From NCBI GenBank assembly GCA_037951105.1, contig JBAMJV010008101.1, positions 60,707-124,706 on the forward strand: 64,000 nucleotides of DNA, given 5' to 3'. The notes beneath the pieces are model-generated. The model made no database searches. It was given only the letters and a program-made list of their open reading frames with translations, and was not told where the DNA came from. The translations under genes and the position numbers were made by a program. This DNA is from Echinarachnius parma. Taxonomy: Eukaryota > Echinodermata > Echinoidea > Clypeasteroida > Echinarachniidae. Within the stretch, counting starts at the first letter, position 1. The number at the start of each line of letters is the position of its first letter. This document shows positions 24,861 through 36,894 of this stretch, in pieces.

Positions 24861-26110
24861 GAGCGGTTTCCGTAGAGGGGGCACGCAATGCACCCATTCA
24901 GTCTCATTGGCTATGCACTGCCCTCATCCAGTGCCATTGGCTACGCACGGCCACCACCAAGTCTCATTGGCCAGCACTTGCGTTCACATTCACTATTCAT
25001 GTGCCTGTTGTAAGTTGATTAAATGTTTGTAGTAACCGCAAATATATTAGTAAAAACATTATTGATGAGTCTTTATTTGGTTTTAAATGTAAAATTTGGA
25101 TTTTGAATATTAATCACGTTGGTAAATATTGAGAAGTCATTCGGTCTTGAGATGCGCTTATAATTATTATTATTATTTATTATTTTTGTTATTGTATTCC
25201 GTCGCATAAAGAATTAACATATCTTTAGCCAGCTGTTTAAAATCCTTTTGTGACATAACGAAGTTTAAAGGAAAGAAAGGAACATTTTTTTTTTTTTTTT
25301 TAGTTTAGAGGACGTTTTAAACAAAAACAAATAACATAACAATAATAGAGTGGTGAAGTGTGATGTCATTAATGATGTCATAAACATTTTTTGTTGAATT
25401 TTTCAAATTTGGACTTCATTTTCATAAAGAGCATAGCAAATAATGTCCAAATGCCGAAAATCAAAGGAATAGGTTACGTATTGGCTGAGATATGCCCATC
25501 CGAATGATTTTTTGTGTCAATGGGCAATCAGTGTTATAGTGCACTGGTTCATAAATGTATGAACCAGTGCACTATAACACTGATTGCCCATTGAAGTAAA
25601 ATTCATTCGGACAGGCATATCTCAGCCAATACATAACCTATTCCTTTGATTTTCGGTATTTAGACATTATTTGTTATGCTTTTTCTGAAAATGAAGTCCA
25701 AATTAGACAATTCTAAAAAAGCGTTTTTATGACGTCATGGCTTCTGTACTCTATGATAATGACAATACATAAATAAGACAATATATAAAAATACAATACA
25801 AATGCATATTATTAACCCTAAAAAGGCCGGGGGGGGGGGGCCATAATGGCCCCTCCCCCCCCCCCCCCCCCCCACCCCCCCCTCCTCCGCGATTTTTTTT
25901 ATTTCTCCAAAACACGGTAAGATGACGCGCCGCTGCTTGGTGACTTTTTTTTGGGGGGGGGGGGGGGGGGGGGGGTCTTGCGCATATTTTAAAACGAAAA
26001 TTTTGAAAATCGGACCTACCGTTACGATGTCACATGACCTTTTGTCTATGCATGTCAGCCCGAAAATCGCTGTATTTCGTGATTTGTGTATAAAACATAT
26101 GGCAATATCA
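24861..26110 (+). repeat. Tandem duplication, copy 2
   Basis: Near-identical second copy. It differs mainly in homopolymer lengths (T run near 25285, G/C runs at 25829-25885 and 25954-25975). The same palindrome is centred near 25556. Confidence 0.9.
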
Positions 26111-26674
26111 GTTTTCGTAAAAAGAGGTATATCATTGGTTATTTGGTCTTGTTTACATTTTATATGTTTGTTTTGGGGTTCAAAATAGTTGAATTATAGT
26201 TAGAAATAAAATAAAAAACAAAAACAATACAATACATAAGTTTAAACAAACAAAGAAATTATAAAAACAATAGCAAACATAAGGAAGAACCTGGCTCTTC
26301 CAAATTTTTTTGTCGCATTATTATTCCAAATGCTCTAAAGAATATATGTAGTGAAAACCAATGTTTAATTATGAGGAATATATGATTTATGGGTAAAAAT
26401 ATGAATTTTATGACCTTATTTGCATAAATTACTATAAATATGCAAATTAATAAATGTTTCAACAAATTAAAATTACCATTGTATTCTATACACCTCACTC
26501 ATTATGCGTGCACATTTTCACGGCGAACGGCCGTGATTCCGTAGGTCGTAGTAATTAATTGCATTGTTCTCAAATTACAGAAACATATCAGACCCCATGA
26601 GAGTATGATTAATATTCAATTATAGTACCAAAACAACTAAGCATTGATTTTATAATGCCCGGTGGTACCCTTTA

Positions 26675-27080
26675 AACTTACTACATGTTATTACATATTC
26701 TTAATTGTTGAGATTTTTTTCCGTGACATACCTTTACAAATGTGGGCTTCACAATACCTTTACAAGAATAAGTACAAGATTTGTTTGTTTATTCGTTTTC
26801 TTTTTTCTCAAAGCGCCGCGAGCGTCGAAAGACGGAACGTGCGCTATATAAGTATCCACTATTATTATTATTATTATTATTATTGTAATATTACGCTACA
26901 TCAGTTAAACTCTTTTCTTGACCGATATATAGTTTGATGGAGGGACGCATTCGTTTTTCATTGGTAGAATCCAAATTACAGGGCTGTTCGATCTGATTTT
27001 TTTGGTGTGTGTTATATTCATCCTCATCCGTCAACTTGAAACTGTTCAGACGTTTTGTAAAAGAGGGACTGTCCCTTTAA
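26675..27080 (-). mobile_element. Inverted truncated copy of the 17988-18615 MITE
   Basis: The right end GAGGGACTGTCCCTTTAA is the inverse of the family's left end, and the TTTACAAGAATAAGTAC and CGATATATAG parts match. It is interrupted near 26780-26885 by a sequence ending GCGCTATATAAG with an ATT repeat, a common SINE/LINE 3' tail. Confidence 0.65.
26811..26884 (+). repeat. GCGCTATATAAG-(ATT)n tail
   Basis: AACGTGCGCTATATAAGTAT followed by ATT repeats; the same type of tail appears at 39420-39498, 49938-49980 (inverse) and 52340-52410 (inverse). Such tails are typical of L2-type LINE and SINE 3' ends. The bodies are not recognisable. Confidence 0.4.
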
Positions 27081-27181
27081 AGTATATTGGAGTCATAAGT
27101 ATGTTTAAATATAAATAAATTATATACTTATTATTATATGTTTTATCTTCCTCTTAGAGACGCATTACAGTTTACATGGCT

Positions 27182-27215
27182 CCCCCCCCCCCCCCCCCCC
27201 CCCCCCCTCCCCCCG
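27182..27215. repeat. C-rich run
   Basis: C homopolymer with one T, one of several in the window. Confidence 0.8.
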
Positions 27216-27479
27216 GCCTGCTGAAGACCTCAGATAGCCCGGCCTTTTTAGGGTTAACCCATTCATTATTTTGTCAAGAGTGTGTTATGAATCTCCAAAT
27301 ATTATTTTCAAAATAATGTCTCTATGGTTTCAAGAACCGAGTATGTCATCGAGCACCACGTTGTTGTGTGTGACCCATACGTGATCCGCGCACAGATTGT
27401 AATCGAACAACGGCGTAAGCGAATACTACAAAAAATAACGACTCGCTAAAACTGACTACGTGGAATTGTATATTCTTCC

Positions 27480-27722
27480 AATTCGAGACCTTTTCGGTGG
27501 CATACCTTTAACAATGTCGGCTTCAAAATATCTTTACAAGAATAAGTACAATATTGTTCGATGAAGGGGTGATTTCGACACATTGGTTTTTCTTTCGTAG
27601 AATTCAAATTACCAGGTTGTTCGATATGAAATTGTGTGCGTGTGTAACATTCATCCTGTACTGGTCTACTGGTCTCCTGGAAACTGTTCAGATGATTTGT
27701 AAAAGGTGGTCACTACCTTTAA
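27480..27722 (-). mobile_element. Diverged copy of the 17988-18615 MITE
   Basis: Shares CATACCTTTA, TACAAGAATAAGTAC and the GAAACTGTTCAGA end region with 26675-27080. Confidence 0.45.
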
Positions 27723-27837
27723 CCAATGACGTCATAATCAGATAATAACTCAGTATGTTTCTTGTGTGTCATCATTGATGAATGTGTTTCCAGACGTTCG
27801 CCATCGGTTGATATACGTAAAGTAAATCTCTCTTCCC

Positions 27838-27979
<142 letters not shown>

Positions 27980-28154
27980 AAAAAGGTACTTGTTGCTTCC
28001 GGGAACCGAGTTGGCTATGTACACAGTCTATGGGGATTTCAGAATCTCGTAGTGAACGGGTTAAATCAAATCTATCCAAAAGGGGAAGTGATACTCTATA
28101 ATGTTATGTATATTATACGCGTGGTTTGCGGTTGCACCATGTGCGAGAGGAGGA

Positions 28155-28470
28155 TTGGTGAGTCCTGAAAAGGACTATGGTAGTCCTAGAAAGGACTGTT
28201 GGTAGTCCTAGAAAGGACTGTTGGTGTAGTCCTGAAAAGGACTGTTGGTATTCTTTCTAGAAGAGTCCTGAAAAGAACTGTTGGTAGTCCTAGAAAGGAC
28301 TGTTGGTAGTCCTAGAAAGGACTGTTGGGATAGTCCTGAAAAGGACTGTTGGTGTTCTTTCTAGGAGAGTCCTAAAAAGGACTGTTGGTACTCCTATAAA
28401 GGACTGTTGGTAGTCCTAGAAAGGACTGTATGGATAGTCCTGGATCCTATAAAGGACTGTTGGTATTCCG
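28155..28470. repeat. Minisatellite with self-complementary units
   Basis: About a dozen copies of a ~22-base unit TAGTCCTAGAAAGGACTGTTGG and variants. Each unit is itself a short hairpin (AGTCCT and AGGACT). Confidence 0.9.
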
Positions 28471-28554
28471 AGGAGAGGGTGGATGGTAGGAGGGGCTCGA
28501 CGTTTCGAATAGCACACGTATTATATACACCACCATGGAAACCGATACTTACAA

Positions 28555-28890
28555 GCAACGTTATGTATATTCCTTTACAAGTCAATCCTTGATTTCCTGT
28601 TTGCTGCACTTATGTATTATGTTCATGCCTTGTGTAACATAATATCCTCCCCAAGACAAACATTGACATAGTTTATATTGGTCAGTCGTGCAATGGATGC
28701 ACTTACATGATATTGTAATATCTTCATGTAACATTATATCGAATGAAACTATATCAAGATATATTCGGAGACCGCATCATTACAATTTAGTTTTGAAAAT
28801 AACAAGTGTGCAATACAAGATATAGTAAGAGTACTTGTAATCAAGTCTTCATCCAGATTAGTAAAAAAAAAAAAAGAAAAGCGAAACAAG
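28555..28890. repeat. Duplicated flank block X, copy 1
   Basis: Matches 32140-32460 and 47630-47942 along its whole length, for example CATCATTACAATTTAGTTTT and CAAGATAT, ending near AGCGAAAC in all three. Non-coding. Confidence 0.7.
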
Positions 28891-29049
28891 GGAATCAATG
28901 GCATCAAATTATATCCATATACAGTGTGGCCCCCCAAGAAACGGGACGGGGCACTTTCCAAAATATAGTAAGAAATGTTTATGTCAATCGGAAAATGTGT
29001 CTTTTCTAATAAAAAACGATACCAAGAACAATAATTTTGGACAAATAGT

Positions 29050-29402
29050 TTTTGTTTTAAGACGTCTTAGTGAGACAAAAAACATTGTTTTCAATCATTT
29101 GTCATACAAAATTATGCATGTGATGTTTTGTTGAAATAATGATTAAATGGGGAGATCATTAAAAACCTCTTTTGACAATGTATGAAAAGTTATTTTTTTA
29201 AATTTTGTTTAAATGATCGAATAAATCTATTCCGATTGGATATATTTAATGATATTTCAGCCGTTTCTGAACCAATTTTGATCAAATGAAGTTTATTTTG
29301 TCATTAAAATTGTATGCTGTTTTACATTGTACACTCAGTTTTTCACTATCTCACAAAACAATTATTTCGTGCAGTGCCCTCTATACCAAAACTTAACTAA
29401 CC
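29050..29402. mobile_element. Truncated TTAA MITE (22370 family)
   Basis: Internal and right-end family sequence (TACAAAATTATGCATGTGAT ... ACCAAAACTTAACTA) without the left end. Confidence 0.55.
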
Positions 29403-29719
29403 CAAAACAAATGTACCTGATTTCTGTTGGAATTCAGCCAATGGTGGATTTAAATCATATGGATATAAAGGGCCCCAAAAATATCTTTAAGGCACAACCA
29501 TGAATACAAATGAGACGACATGGACATGATGGATGACATCAGGGCAACTAGACACCAACCTCCATCCATCACATGCTAAGAAGAAAGATTAATCATTGTT
29601 ACACGTCAGGTTAGATGATACATTTAGGTTTTTTTATATTTTTAGTTTTATGCATTTGTTTTGTTAAATAAATATGTGCAATTCCTAAATTTGATTGTCT
29701 TCTACCTCACAAGCTATGT

Positions 29720-30060
29720 TGGTGGTCAAGATAGCATTTAACCGAACGATACCCAACACATATTGTATACAAATGCCATTTAACGTGTGAAGGGGTCCGC
29801 TATATGGCCCCTGCATGTTGGTATCCAGGGGCAGAGCCACACAAAAAAAAGTGAAATTTGTCTTGGGCTTTATTTAGTGCACACTGCTAGCGTCTAGAAA
29901 TGCATAATGGAACCTGCAATGGATTAGGTCAAAGGATGCCTACTTTGGGGACCTGAACTCCACGGAGGGCTTGGATCGTTGTTACCCGGTGTTAAATATG
30001 TGTATATAAAACAAAATAGAAGGATATTTAAATCTCACTAATAGTGGGGAAAGCGAGAAG
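29720..30060. repeat. Duplicated flank block Y, copy 1
   Basis: Matches 47085-47480 (ATTTAACCGAACGATACCCAA, GCTATATGGCCC, GGGAAAGCGA). Block Y precedes block X both here and at 47 kb. Confidence 0.55.
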
Positions 30061-30171
30061 ACCTGCAAGCGGATTATTGGATCATCACAAAATCTTATAT
30101 CTGCATAAAATATGTATTTATATTATATTTATATATTATTTAATTTACTGATGTTCTGGATATATAACATG

Positions 30172-30702
30172 TTAAAGGGGTAGTTTAGTTTTGGTAGAGA
30201 GGGGGCTGCACATCACAATTTGTTTGTGAGGTAATGAAAAATTGAGTGTCGAATTCGAGAGAACATGCAATTTTAATGGCAGAATAAACTTTATTTGGTC
30301 AAAATCAACACAGAAACGGCTGAAATATCAATAAATATATCTGATCTTATAATAATTAGATGATTTTTTTTCAAAAAATGAAAAAAAATGCTTGCACTTT
30401 TTCAAAAAAATTCAAAAGCGTTTTTAAAACAGTTGTTGATGATCTCTCTATTTAATCATTATTAAAATAAAACATCACATGCATAATTTTGTATGAAAAA
30501 TTGTTGAAACCAATGCCTCTTAAGAAAGCGCCCTCTTGTGTTTTAATGGCTCTTTTTTGAATGATAACGGGCTTTTTACTTAGTCGTTTGTAGTTTTGTA
30601 TACCTTTCGAGCATGGTGGAGTTATAACTATTAGTTTATAATGTTACTGTCCAGGTTTGGTTGCTAAAATTCAGCCTTACAAAAACTGTACTACCCCTTT
30701 AA
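30172..30702 (-). mobile_element. TTAA-flanked MITE (22370 family, inverted)
   Basis: Complete 531-bp copy in opposite orientation to 22370-22913, with TTAA on both sides. It interrupts the Y-X flank block. Confidence 0.85.
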
Positions 30703-31256
30703 ACGAACCCCGCCCTTTCTGTTTAAAGCCAAATAACAGTTTTGGGAAAGTTACCGAACACATCTATATTGGCCAAACTAATTCATCAATATAGTTGAAT
30801 AAGTATTTAAAAAGCGCTTGTGTGGTAAAATCCAAACCTAAGCATTATCAAATAAAGAAATATCGGACAAAATCCAATGGCCACCCGAAAAATTTATGAA
30901 TCACACCTGTCTTCACCGCTAGGGTTGGACTGGAGATATTGACAAGCCCGCATACCGGTTCCACATGGCCTCGCGTGATATTTGCAAGTAGCGTATGCGC
31001 AATTCCACGTTGCGATATCCGATTTGCGACAAATCTGTTTTATAATTTTGCAAATGTAATTAATCAGTAGCAGTTACCTGCCAAAATTTGATAATCCCAT
31101 ATTAGTACAATTGTATTTCTCACATGGTTGTAATGAGAGCGTACATTTCATTTATGTTTGTGTGTTAGGGCGTGTCCACTACCTTTATTTTGCTTTAAGG
31201 ACAATCTTGATTACACTAGAGGAACGGGAATTGAAACAAATATTATACAAACCGTA

Positions 31257-31440
31257 TACACACATAGACACACAAACCTCTACTTCACTAACACACAGCG
31301 CACAACACTCACACACACACACAACACACACACTCACACACACTACACACACAACAACACACACACGCTCACACGCATACACACTCACAAATACAAACAA
31401 GCATAACACAGTCATAATTGTAGACACACACACTCACCCG
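31257..31440. repeat. CA-rich microsatellite
   Basis: Degenerate (CA)n with CT and AA interruptions. The 144-codon frame over it is low-complexity and not a gene. Confidence 0.9.
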
Positions 31441-32098
31441 CATATCATGGTATACGTAAATGGCATACATCCTTTTCTATTTCTGATTTGCTTTATATAC
31501 ACCTGTTACCGTGGAGTTTGTTTGGTTGTTGTCGTGAGAGTTTGAATCAGGATTTCGGAAACTTGCTCACAGGCCAACGTTTTGCTTCGGTTAAAGTTTT
31601 TGTTTAAATAAGGGATAGACAGTTATTGTAAAATTTATTTTGTGTAAACTCAAACTTGTGCTTTATCAATAAAAAAAACACAATATACGTTATAATTTAA
31701 GCATGATTAAATATAGTAAACATAAAAAGGGCGCCAATAAATTTAGAACCATTTTTTGTGTAATTGTAAATTAGCGTGTTTGCTAAAAAAATATTCCTAT
31801 AGAAAAATAATCATAAACCACTGTAAAGACGCGCTGATACTTTTAAGAAAAAAATATTTAGGATTTATTCAAATTGTCTTAAATATTGAATGGATGTTGG
31901 ATCCCCATGATTTCTCCAATCATATCCTTTAGGATCTCCTTACTGATTTCGATACAAAGTTTTAATGATTTTTTTTTCTTCTTCTTCTTCAAATTTTTCG
32001 AAAAGGATTCACTTAACCGGATGAAGTTATATTCATTTTCTATAACATCACAAACTATTGTTTTTCTTGAAGCGGCATCGTAACCAAAGCTGTTTCTA

Positions 32099-32460
32099 TC
32101 CAAAAGGAGAAGTGATACTCTATATCTAATTTAGATCAATCTAGGAGGCTAACATTGACTTCCGATTGGGTCAGTCATTAATTGCTGCACTTATGCTTTA
32201 TTTTCATTTACATGTAACATAATACTCTTCTCCAACACAAACATTATAATAGTCTATATTCGCAGTCGTGTATTGATGCACTTAAGTCATATTTTAATAT
32301 CTTAGTGTAAAATAATATCAAGTGAAACTACATCATGATACAATCTGTGCTGCATCATTACAATTTAGTTTTGAAAATAACAATGTGTGCAATACAAGAT
32401 ATTGTAAGATTACTTGTAATCAAGTGTTTATCTTGATTACTTCAACAAAAAAGCGAAACA
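32099..32460. repeat. Duplicated flank block X, copy 2
   Basis: Second copy of X, starting AGAAGTGATACTCTATA and ending at AAAGCGAAAC. Confidence 0.7.
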
Positions 32461-33119
32461 TTAACTTCAGCGGGCATCATATTATAATATTTAAAAGCTA
32501 GAATTCTAACATAGAACATAACAATTAATTATTGATGATTCATTGCTTTGTACATTTTCTAACAATCAAAGAGTTTCATTAGCACCTTGCTGGGTAAGAG
32601 TGATAAAAGGCGTTACGTTTAAATTATCGCAAAATTGAGTTATGCAAACCATGGTATTGGCCGTAGCCCATCTCATTGATATCATTTTGCAGTTTTTATG
32701 TATATTACCAACTAGTTCGTATTTTAGGAAGATGTGTACAAAATGAAAAGAGAGCTTCTACAAATAATTTCTCTCTCTTCGCGTTTTATATGCATCAATT
32801 AATTTAACGCTCACGATAGTCTAATCATGCTAAGTGGGATACACTAATATCTCAAAATGCTCGCTATCATATAAGGTTTATTTTACATATACAATTGTTT
32901 TGAGACATATACAGCTGCATACTATACATTGTAAAATACATATCTAATGAAGACAAACATGTTTATTCAAATTAATTTGAATTAATTTTGTTATACACAC
33001 CAAGGCTATTTCCTATTACAATTGTTGCAAGTATTATTACGATCATTAACATGCATATTTTACATACGTCTATTCTATCAACATTTATCTATGCAACATT
33101 TACCTTAATAATAAGTAAC

Positions 33120-33420
33120 ATAACTATGTGCAAGTATATTATGTTAGGAACGGCTGCGTTGTTTAACTACGTATACGATACAAAGCTTGTTTTTTTCTTA
33201 GAAATAATCAACAACATTAACTAATGCATTTACATGTTACTTACAAAAGTTGTTTAAATATATACATACAATTCCGATTATGTGCAAATATTCTTTCCGT
33301 TACAAGTTAGTTCATACATGTGCTTTGTTTTAGCTACGTTACCTCTTTGACTAACGTATTTTAAAGCATTCATAAATGCATGATAAAATTGATATGCATT
33401 TTATTGTCTTCAGTGTGTAC
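33120..33420. repeat. Duplicated flank block Z
   Basis: CGTTGTTTAACTACGTATACGATAC and surroundings resemble 49810-49940, and TTCATACATGTGCTTTGTTTTAGC resembles 51465-51510. It continues the Y-X-Z order seen near 47-51 kb. Confidence 0.4.
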
Positions 33421-33470
33421 TTATCAAGACTTAAAATGTGAAAATGGCAGATGTACACCTTTATCTGTAG

Positions 33471-33606
33471 CCGTTTCATAAACACTTGCAATTGCCGTAA
33501 ATGTATATGTTCTGCAGCCAAACAGCACGGAGCATTACAGCTGTTGCCATGGTAGTAACACAATTTGGACACATACAACATTTGCAACAGTTTTATGAAA
33601 CGAACC
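33471..33606. mobile_element. Small MITE with CGTTTCATAAA ends
   Basis: CCGTTTCATAAACACTTGCAA at the left is inverse to TTGCAACAGTTTTATGAAACG at the right, 136 bases in all. Confidence 0.55.
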
Positions 33607-33718
33607 ACTACTGAACTGCAACGCTACTTTAATTGTATTTAACATAATATTTTATTCTATATATCAATAATTTTATAAGAGACAATTATTCTCATTAAGT
33701 TTTCATGACAATTGTCCT

Positions 33719-33930
33719 TATTTTTCTCTTAGTAAAAATATACAGTGTGATTTGTTTTAGCTAAAAGCTTGTGTATGACATGAAGTTTTTGGGACCATTA
33801 TTTGTTTCTCTTAGTAAAACAAGTACATTTGCGTTGTTTATAGCCAACGTGTTATCTGAAGTTAGTTGGGACCATTATTTGTTTTCCTCTAGTAAAACAA
33901 GTAAAGTTTGTGTTTTTTAGCCAAGCTTGT
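33719..33930. repeat. ~80-bp tandem repeat, three diverged units
   Basis: GGGACCATTATTTGTTT...TTAGTAAAACAAGTA...TTTAGCCAA recurs three times with divergence. Confidence 0.6.
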
Positions 33931-34558
33931 ATATAAAAATCACCAATCATGAGTTTTTATAGAAATTGAAATTAATTTGCTTGTTTGAGATTAGGTTCGA
34001 TTTTGTTTGCTTTGAAGAGAACAAATGCGTGAAAACAATGACAGTAAGTATGAGAATTAGATCAATCATGTTTCGATGTAATTTATGATATTTTGTAGAT
34101 AAATAATCTACAAATGTTTTACCTTAGTTCAGTTAACAGTAAAGATATTGAAGAAATTGCGTACACACATTACCCTCTATTGTATGCGTGTCCTAAACTC
34201 ATTTGAAGGTTTACTTTACAATCACTGGCGGACAATTATAGTGCCCCTAAAATGCATGCAATGCCACATAAATATCATGATCTATGTTCTAGATGATGTA
34301 GAATTGCTGTAAAATGCTAACTTTTTAAATATACCTACAAAATCAGGCAAAAAAAAGCTCAATTAATATCAGAGTTTAGAGCATTTTATATGGGTTCATC
34401 GCATACGCACTTGTCTAGCGCCGCATACATAGTAAACGGAAAGAAATTCGTATTGAGTGACGCTTTAAGACCTTAACCTGCTTTACAGGTGTGCCAAATA
34501 GTAGACGTTTTCGATACAGATAATAACAGGATACGAAAGGGGAACTATGAGGCTGCAA

Positions 34559-34607
34559 CCCCCCACCCCCCCCACCCCCCCCCCCCCCCCCCCCCTCCCT
34601 CTCCCCG
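34559..34607. repeat. C-rich run
   Basis: C homopolymer with scattered A and T. 34608-35246 is the 3' flank of gene B without a clear poly(A) signal. Confidence 0.8.
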
Positions 34608-35246
34608 TGGGGCTTGTTAGGGTTCAGGGAATTTTTAAACATGGTAGTCCAACTCATTGTTTTTTGCAGATCATGCATTATGTGCTATAAAAGCCTAGGG
34701 AGTATCACAAACTCCAAGTTATTCTATTTTAGTTTAGACTGCGAGCTTGCAGGACTCTTATCTTCTGAAGTTGGAAGAAGATCAATGAGATCAAGGAGAT
34801 CAGAAAGATAGGGAAGGAATGATCATTCATCTCACTCTCGCATGAATGTGTGTGGCATAGCGAATCACATGCTTACTCGATTCTACCTTCTTGAATGAAA
34901 GAAGAAGATGTTAAAGAGCAAGCCTTTCTTCTTAGGCATGTTTCTTCATGTCTTCTGGAGCTTCGTAAATATGGTTGTTCGGGTCGTCAGGTTCATCAGT
35001 ACGGCTGCTGCTTCCTCGAGAATCTTACAGGTGGCGAGATTCACGGATACCGTTGAAGACTTCTGAGCCATCTCACAATCTCTTTCCTCTGCTAGCTTGG
35101 GAATAGTAACTCTTCGTCATAGATCTCGCCGGACTGCTGTCTTAAGATTTGATGACAGAACTGTCGATGATTCATTTGCTGGGAGACAATCCTTCACAAC
35201 ATAGGCATGTAAGTTGGTTGTTCGTATCTCCTGTCTAGGTCATATG

Positions 35247-35397
35247 TTAATTTGCTGTTACCACCCTCTGGTTCATATCATGTAGATGACTTTGCCGCTT
35301 CAGATACGCCCACCGGATAATGATCAGTAGATGTATGATAAGTTGTAACAGAGAAGCAGCGCTAAGAATTCGGGTAGCTAGTCCAACCTTGCTGTAG
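35247..35397 (-). CDS. Gene B last exon: transmembrane helix and short tail
   Basis: Acceptor TTTTTTGTTACAG before 35397 and stop TAA at 35247-35249. Only entry phase 2 is open, giving 49 residues: YSKVGLATRILSAAS, a hydrophobic stretch LLQLIIHLLIIIRWAYL, then a basic stop-transfer KRQ and a 17-residue tail ending VVTAN. This is the expected C-terminus of a single-pass type I membrane protein and would anchor the CUB domains at the cell surface. A decayed relative of the exon start is seen beside gene C near 53.8 kb, which supports it as a family exon. The matching donor upstream is unclear: the nearest candidate exon offers only a weak phase-2 GT, so a small exon may be missing. Confidence 0.5.
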
Positions 35398-35757
35398 CTG
35401 TAACAAAAAATAAACAAATAATTGACAAAGTGTAAGGCTAGTTTGGCATCTGTAAATCTTGTTCAAATTTAACTAGCTTACGAGGGCAATTAAAATATAA
35501 TGGAATAAGGAGAACATGTGAAATAACAAACTGCATATTTCTCTATTATTCTGTAAAGCAGTATAACCAAAACAATAATGAAAACGCTAATTATTTAAAA
35601 TCTGTTGCGACAATTTTAAACTATTTGATATGTTGCCCTTTCTTCATGGTCTCCTAAGAACATGTGATAGTTCCCAGTTGGAATCATCACATATATAACG
35701 CATGCGCTCTGGCATAATCCTGGATTATCCTGATGATGTTATATCATAAATTCGTAC

Positions 35758-35945
35758 CAGATTCTGCTGAGCTCGTTGACCAAGCATTTGGCGTTTGACT
35801 GATCGTATTGACACGCATTCACAATCTGATCTCAGAGAGGTCAATGGATGGGATGGACACGCTTGGTTTGACGACGGACGGGTTGTCACATTGGTAGTAT
35901 CTGAGTCTGTTTCAAACGGTGTTCTGGCAGTGGATACGCTTTCCT
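35758..35945 (-). CDS. Gene B candidate stalk exon
   Basis: Strong acceptor TTCTTATTTTAG before 35945; phase 1 gives a frame open for 72 codons while the other two phases stop early. It starts ESVSTARTPFETDSDTTNVT, a Ser/Thr-rich stretch with an N-glycosylation site (NVT), then ACPSHPLTSL and SDCECVSIRSVKRQ with three clustered Cys. A Ser/Thr-rich stalk between the last CUB and a transmembrane helix is a normal arrangement. The 3' end is uncertain: CTG|GTACGA at 35758 (phase 0) is the best donor, but it does not match the phase-2 entry of the next exon. Confidence 0.35.
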
Positions 35946-36261
35946 CTAAAATAAGAAAATATTAAACCCGATAATGAAGTGCATTCACTATAAATAACAT
36001 GCATTACAGTGGCTGATTAGCCTCTACAGGAATGTTACTTAATCCGTTGCTTACGAGGAACAAGTGGGTTAAGTATAAAAAATTATGAAGATTTCAGAAT
36101 CTCGTAATGAAAGGGTTAATTTTATAATTAAATAAAGCTGGCTCATAGTTAATTACTGTCAGCGAATAATAACCACGACGTATGAATCGACACAACGGAA
36201 GGGCACATGAATTAATTGTCCATCATCCCTAATTGATCCCACTACTCATGCTTCTGCATAC

Positions 36262-36600
36262 CTGCCGTATAGCGATCAAGAACCAGGATGCAGGGTTATC
36301 TCCGTCACTCGTGAAGATCACCGTGAGAGAAGAGTTGTACCATATCGTCTCTATTTCGCCATAGTAGTCACTTAGATGCTTCCACCCGTGGCGAACTGAT
36401 AACAAAGCTTTCGACGTCTTCCCCAATATGGAGAACATCTGCACCCGATTCCGAGTCGATTTGGAACAAATTAATCCAAAGACGAAAGTTTTAGGTGCTT
36501 GAATAAACCAAATGTTGTAGGCATTGTTGGGAGAAACTGTCGGAAAGCCGTGTGATGATAGGAACACCTGGCTGTCCGAGAGTTAGGACCTCTTCCTCTC
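36262..36600 (-). pseudogene. Gene B exon 6: fourth CUB-like domain with a frame break
   Basis: Acceptor TTTTATACAG before 36600 and donor CGGCAG|GTATGC. From phase 1 (the exit phase of exon 5) the first codons read EEEVLTLGQP, a good CUB start. The rest of the domain, however, is in another frame: VFLSSHGFPTVSPNNAYNIW, ISSTP-less middle, then WYNSSLTVIFTSDGDNP, again clear CUB hallmarks. The switch lies near 36568-36572 and corresponds to one extra base. In the second frame an upstream TAA blocks phase-0 entry. Either the copy is broken here or the sequence has a single-base error. The exit phase is 0, unlike the other CUB exons. Confidence 0.6.
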
Positions 36601-36831
36601 CTGTATAAAACAATGAATTAAAGGTTCTCATTTGGGCGAATGCTACACCGTAGAACGCCGTTTTGAACTAGGCTTGTTTGTGCGCACTGCATAACATTAT
36701 GTATCGTATATTTAGTAACGTACTGTAGGGCAATGCGTTAGAATAATGGAACCGCGCTACCACCTAATACTGTATCACACTTATCTTTATTGAAATGAAC
36801 TGTTTGTTTTGTTCTTGTCAGTGGCTACGGG

Positions 36832-36854
36832 TGGGGGGGGGGGGGGGGGGGGGG
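36832..36854. repeat. G-rich run
   Basis: G homopolymer interrupted once near its end. Confidence 0.8.
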
Positions 36855-36894
36855 AGGCGGATGGGTTAGGGGGTTTAACCTGGGCAGCTAAGTT

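Noticed and set aside
31111..31545. 144-codon frame rich in Thr and His
   Set aside because: It translates a CA microsatellite; both strands are open for the same reason.
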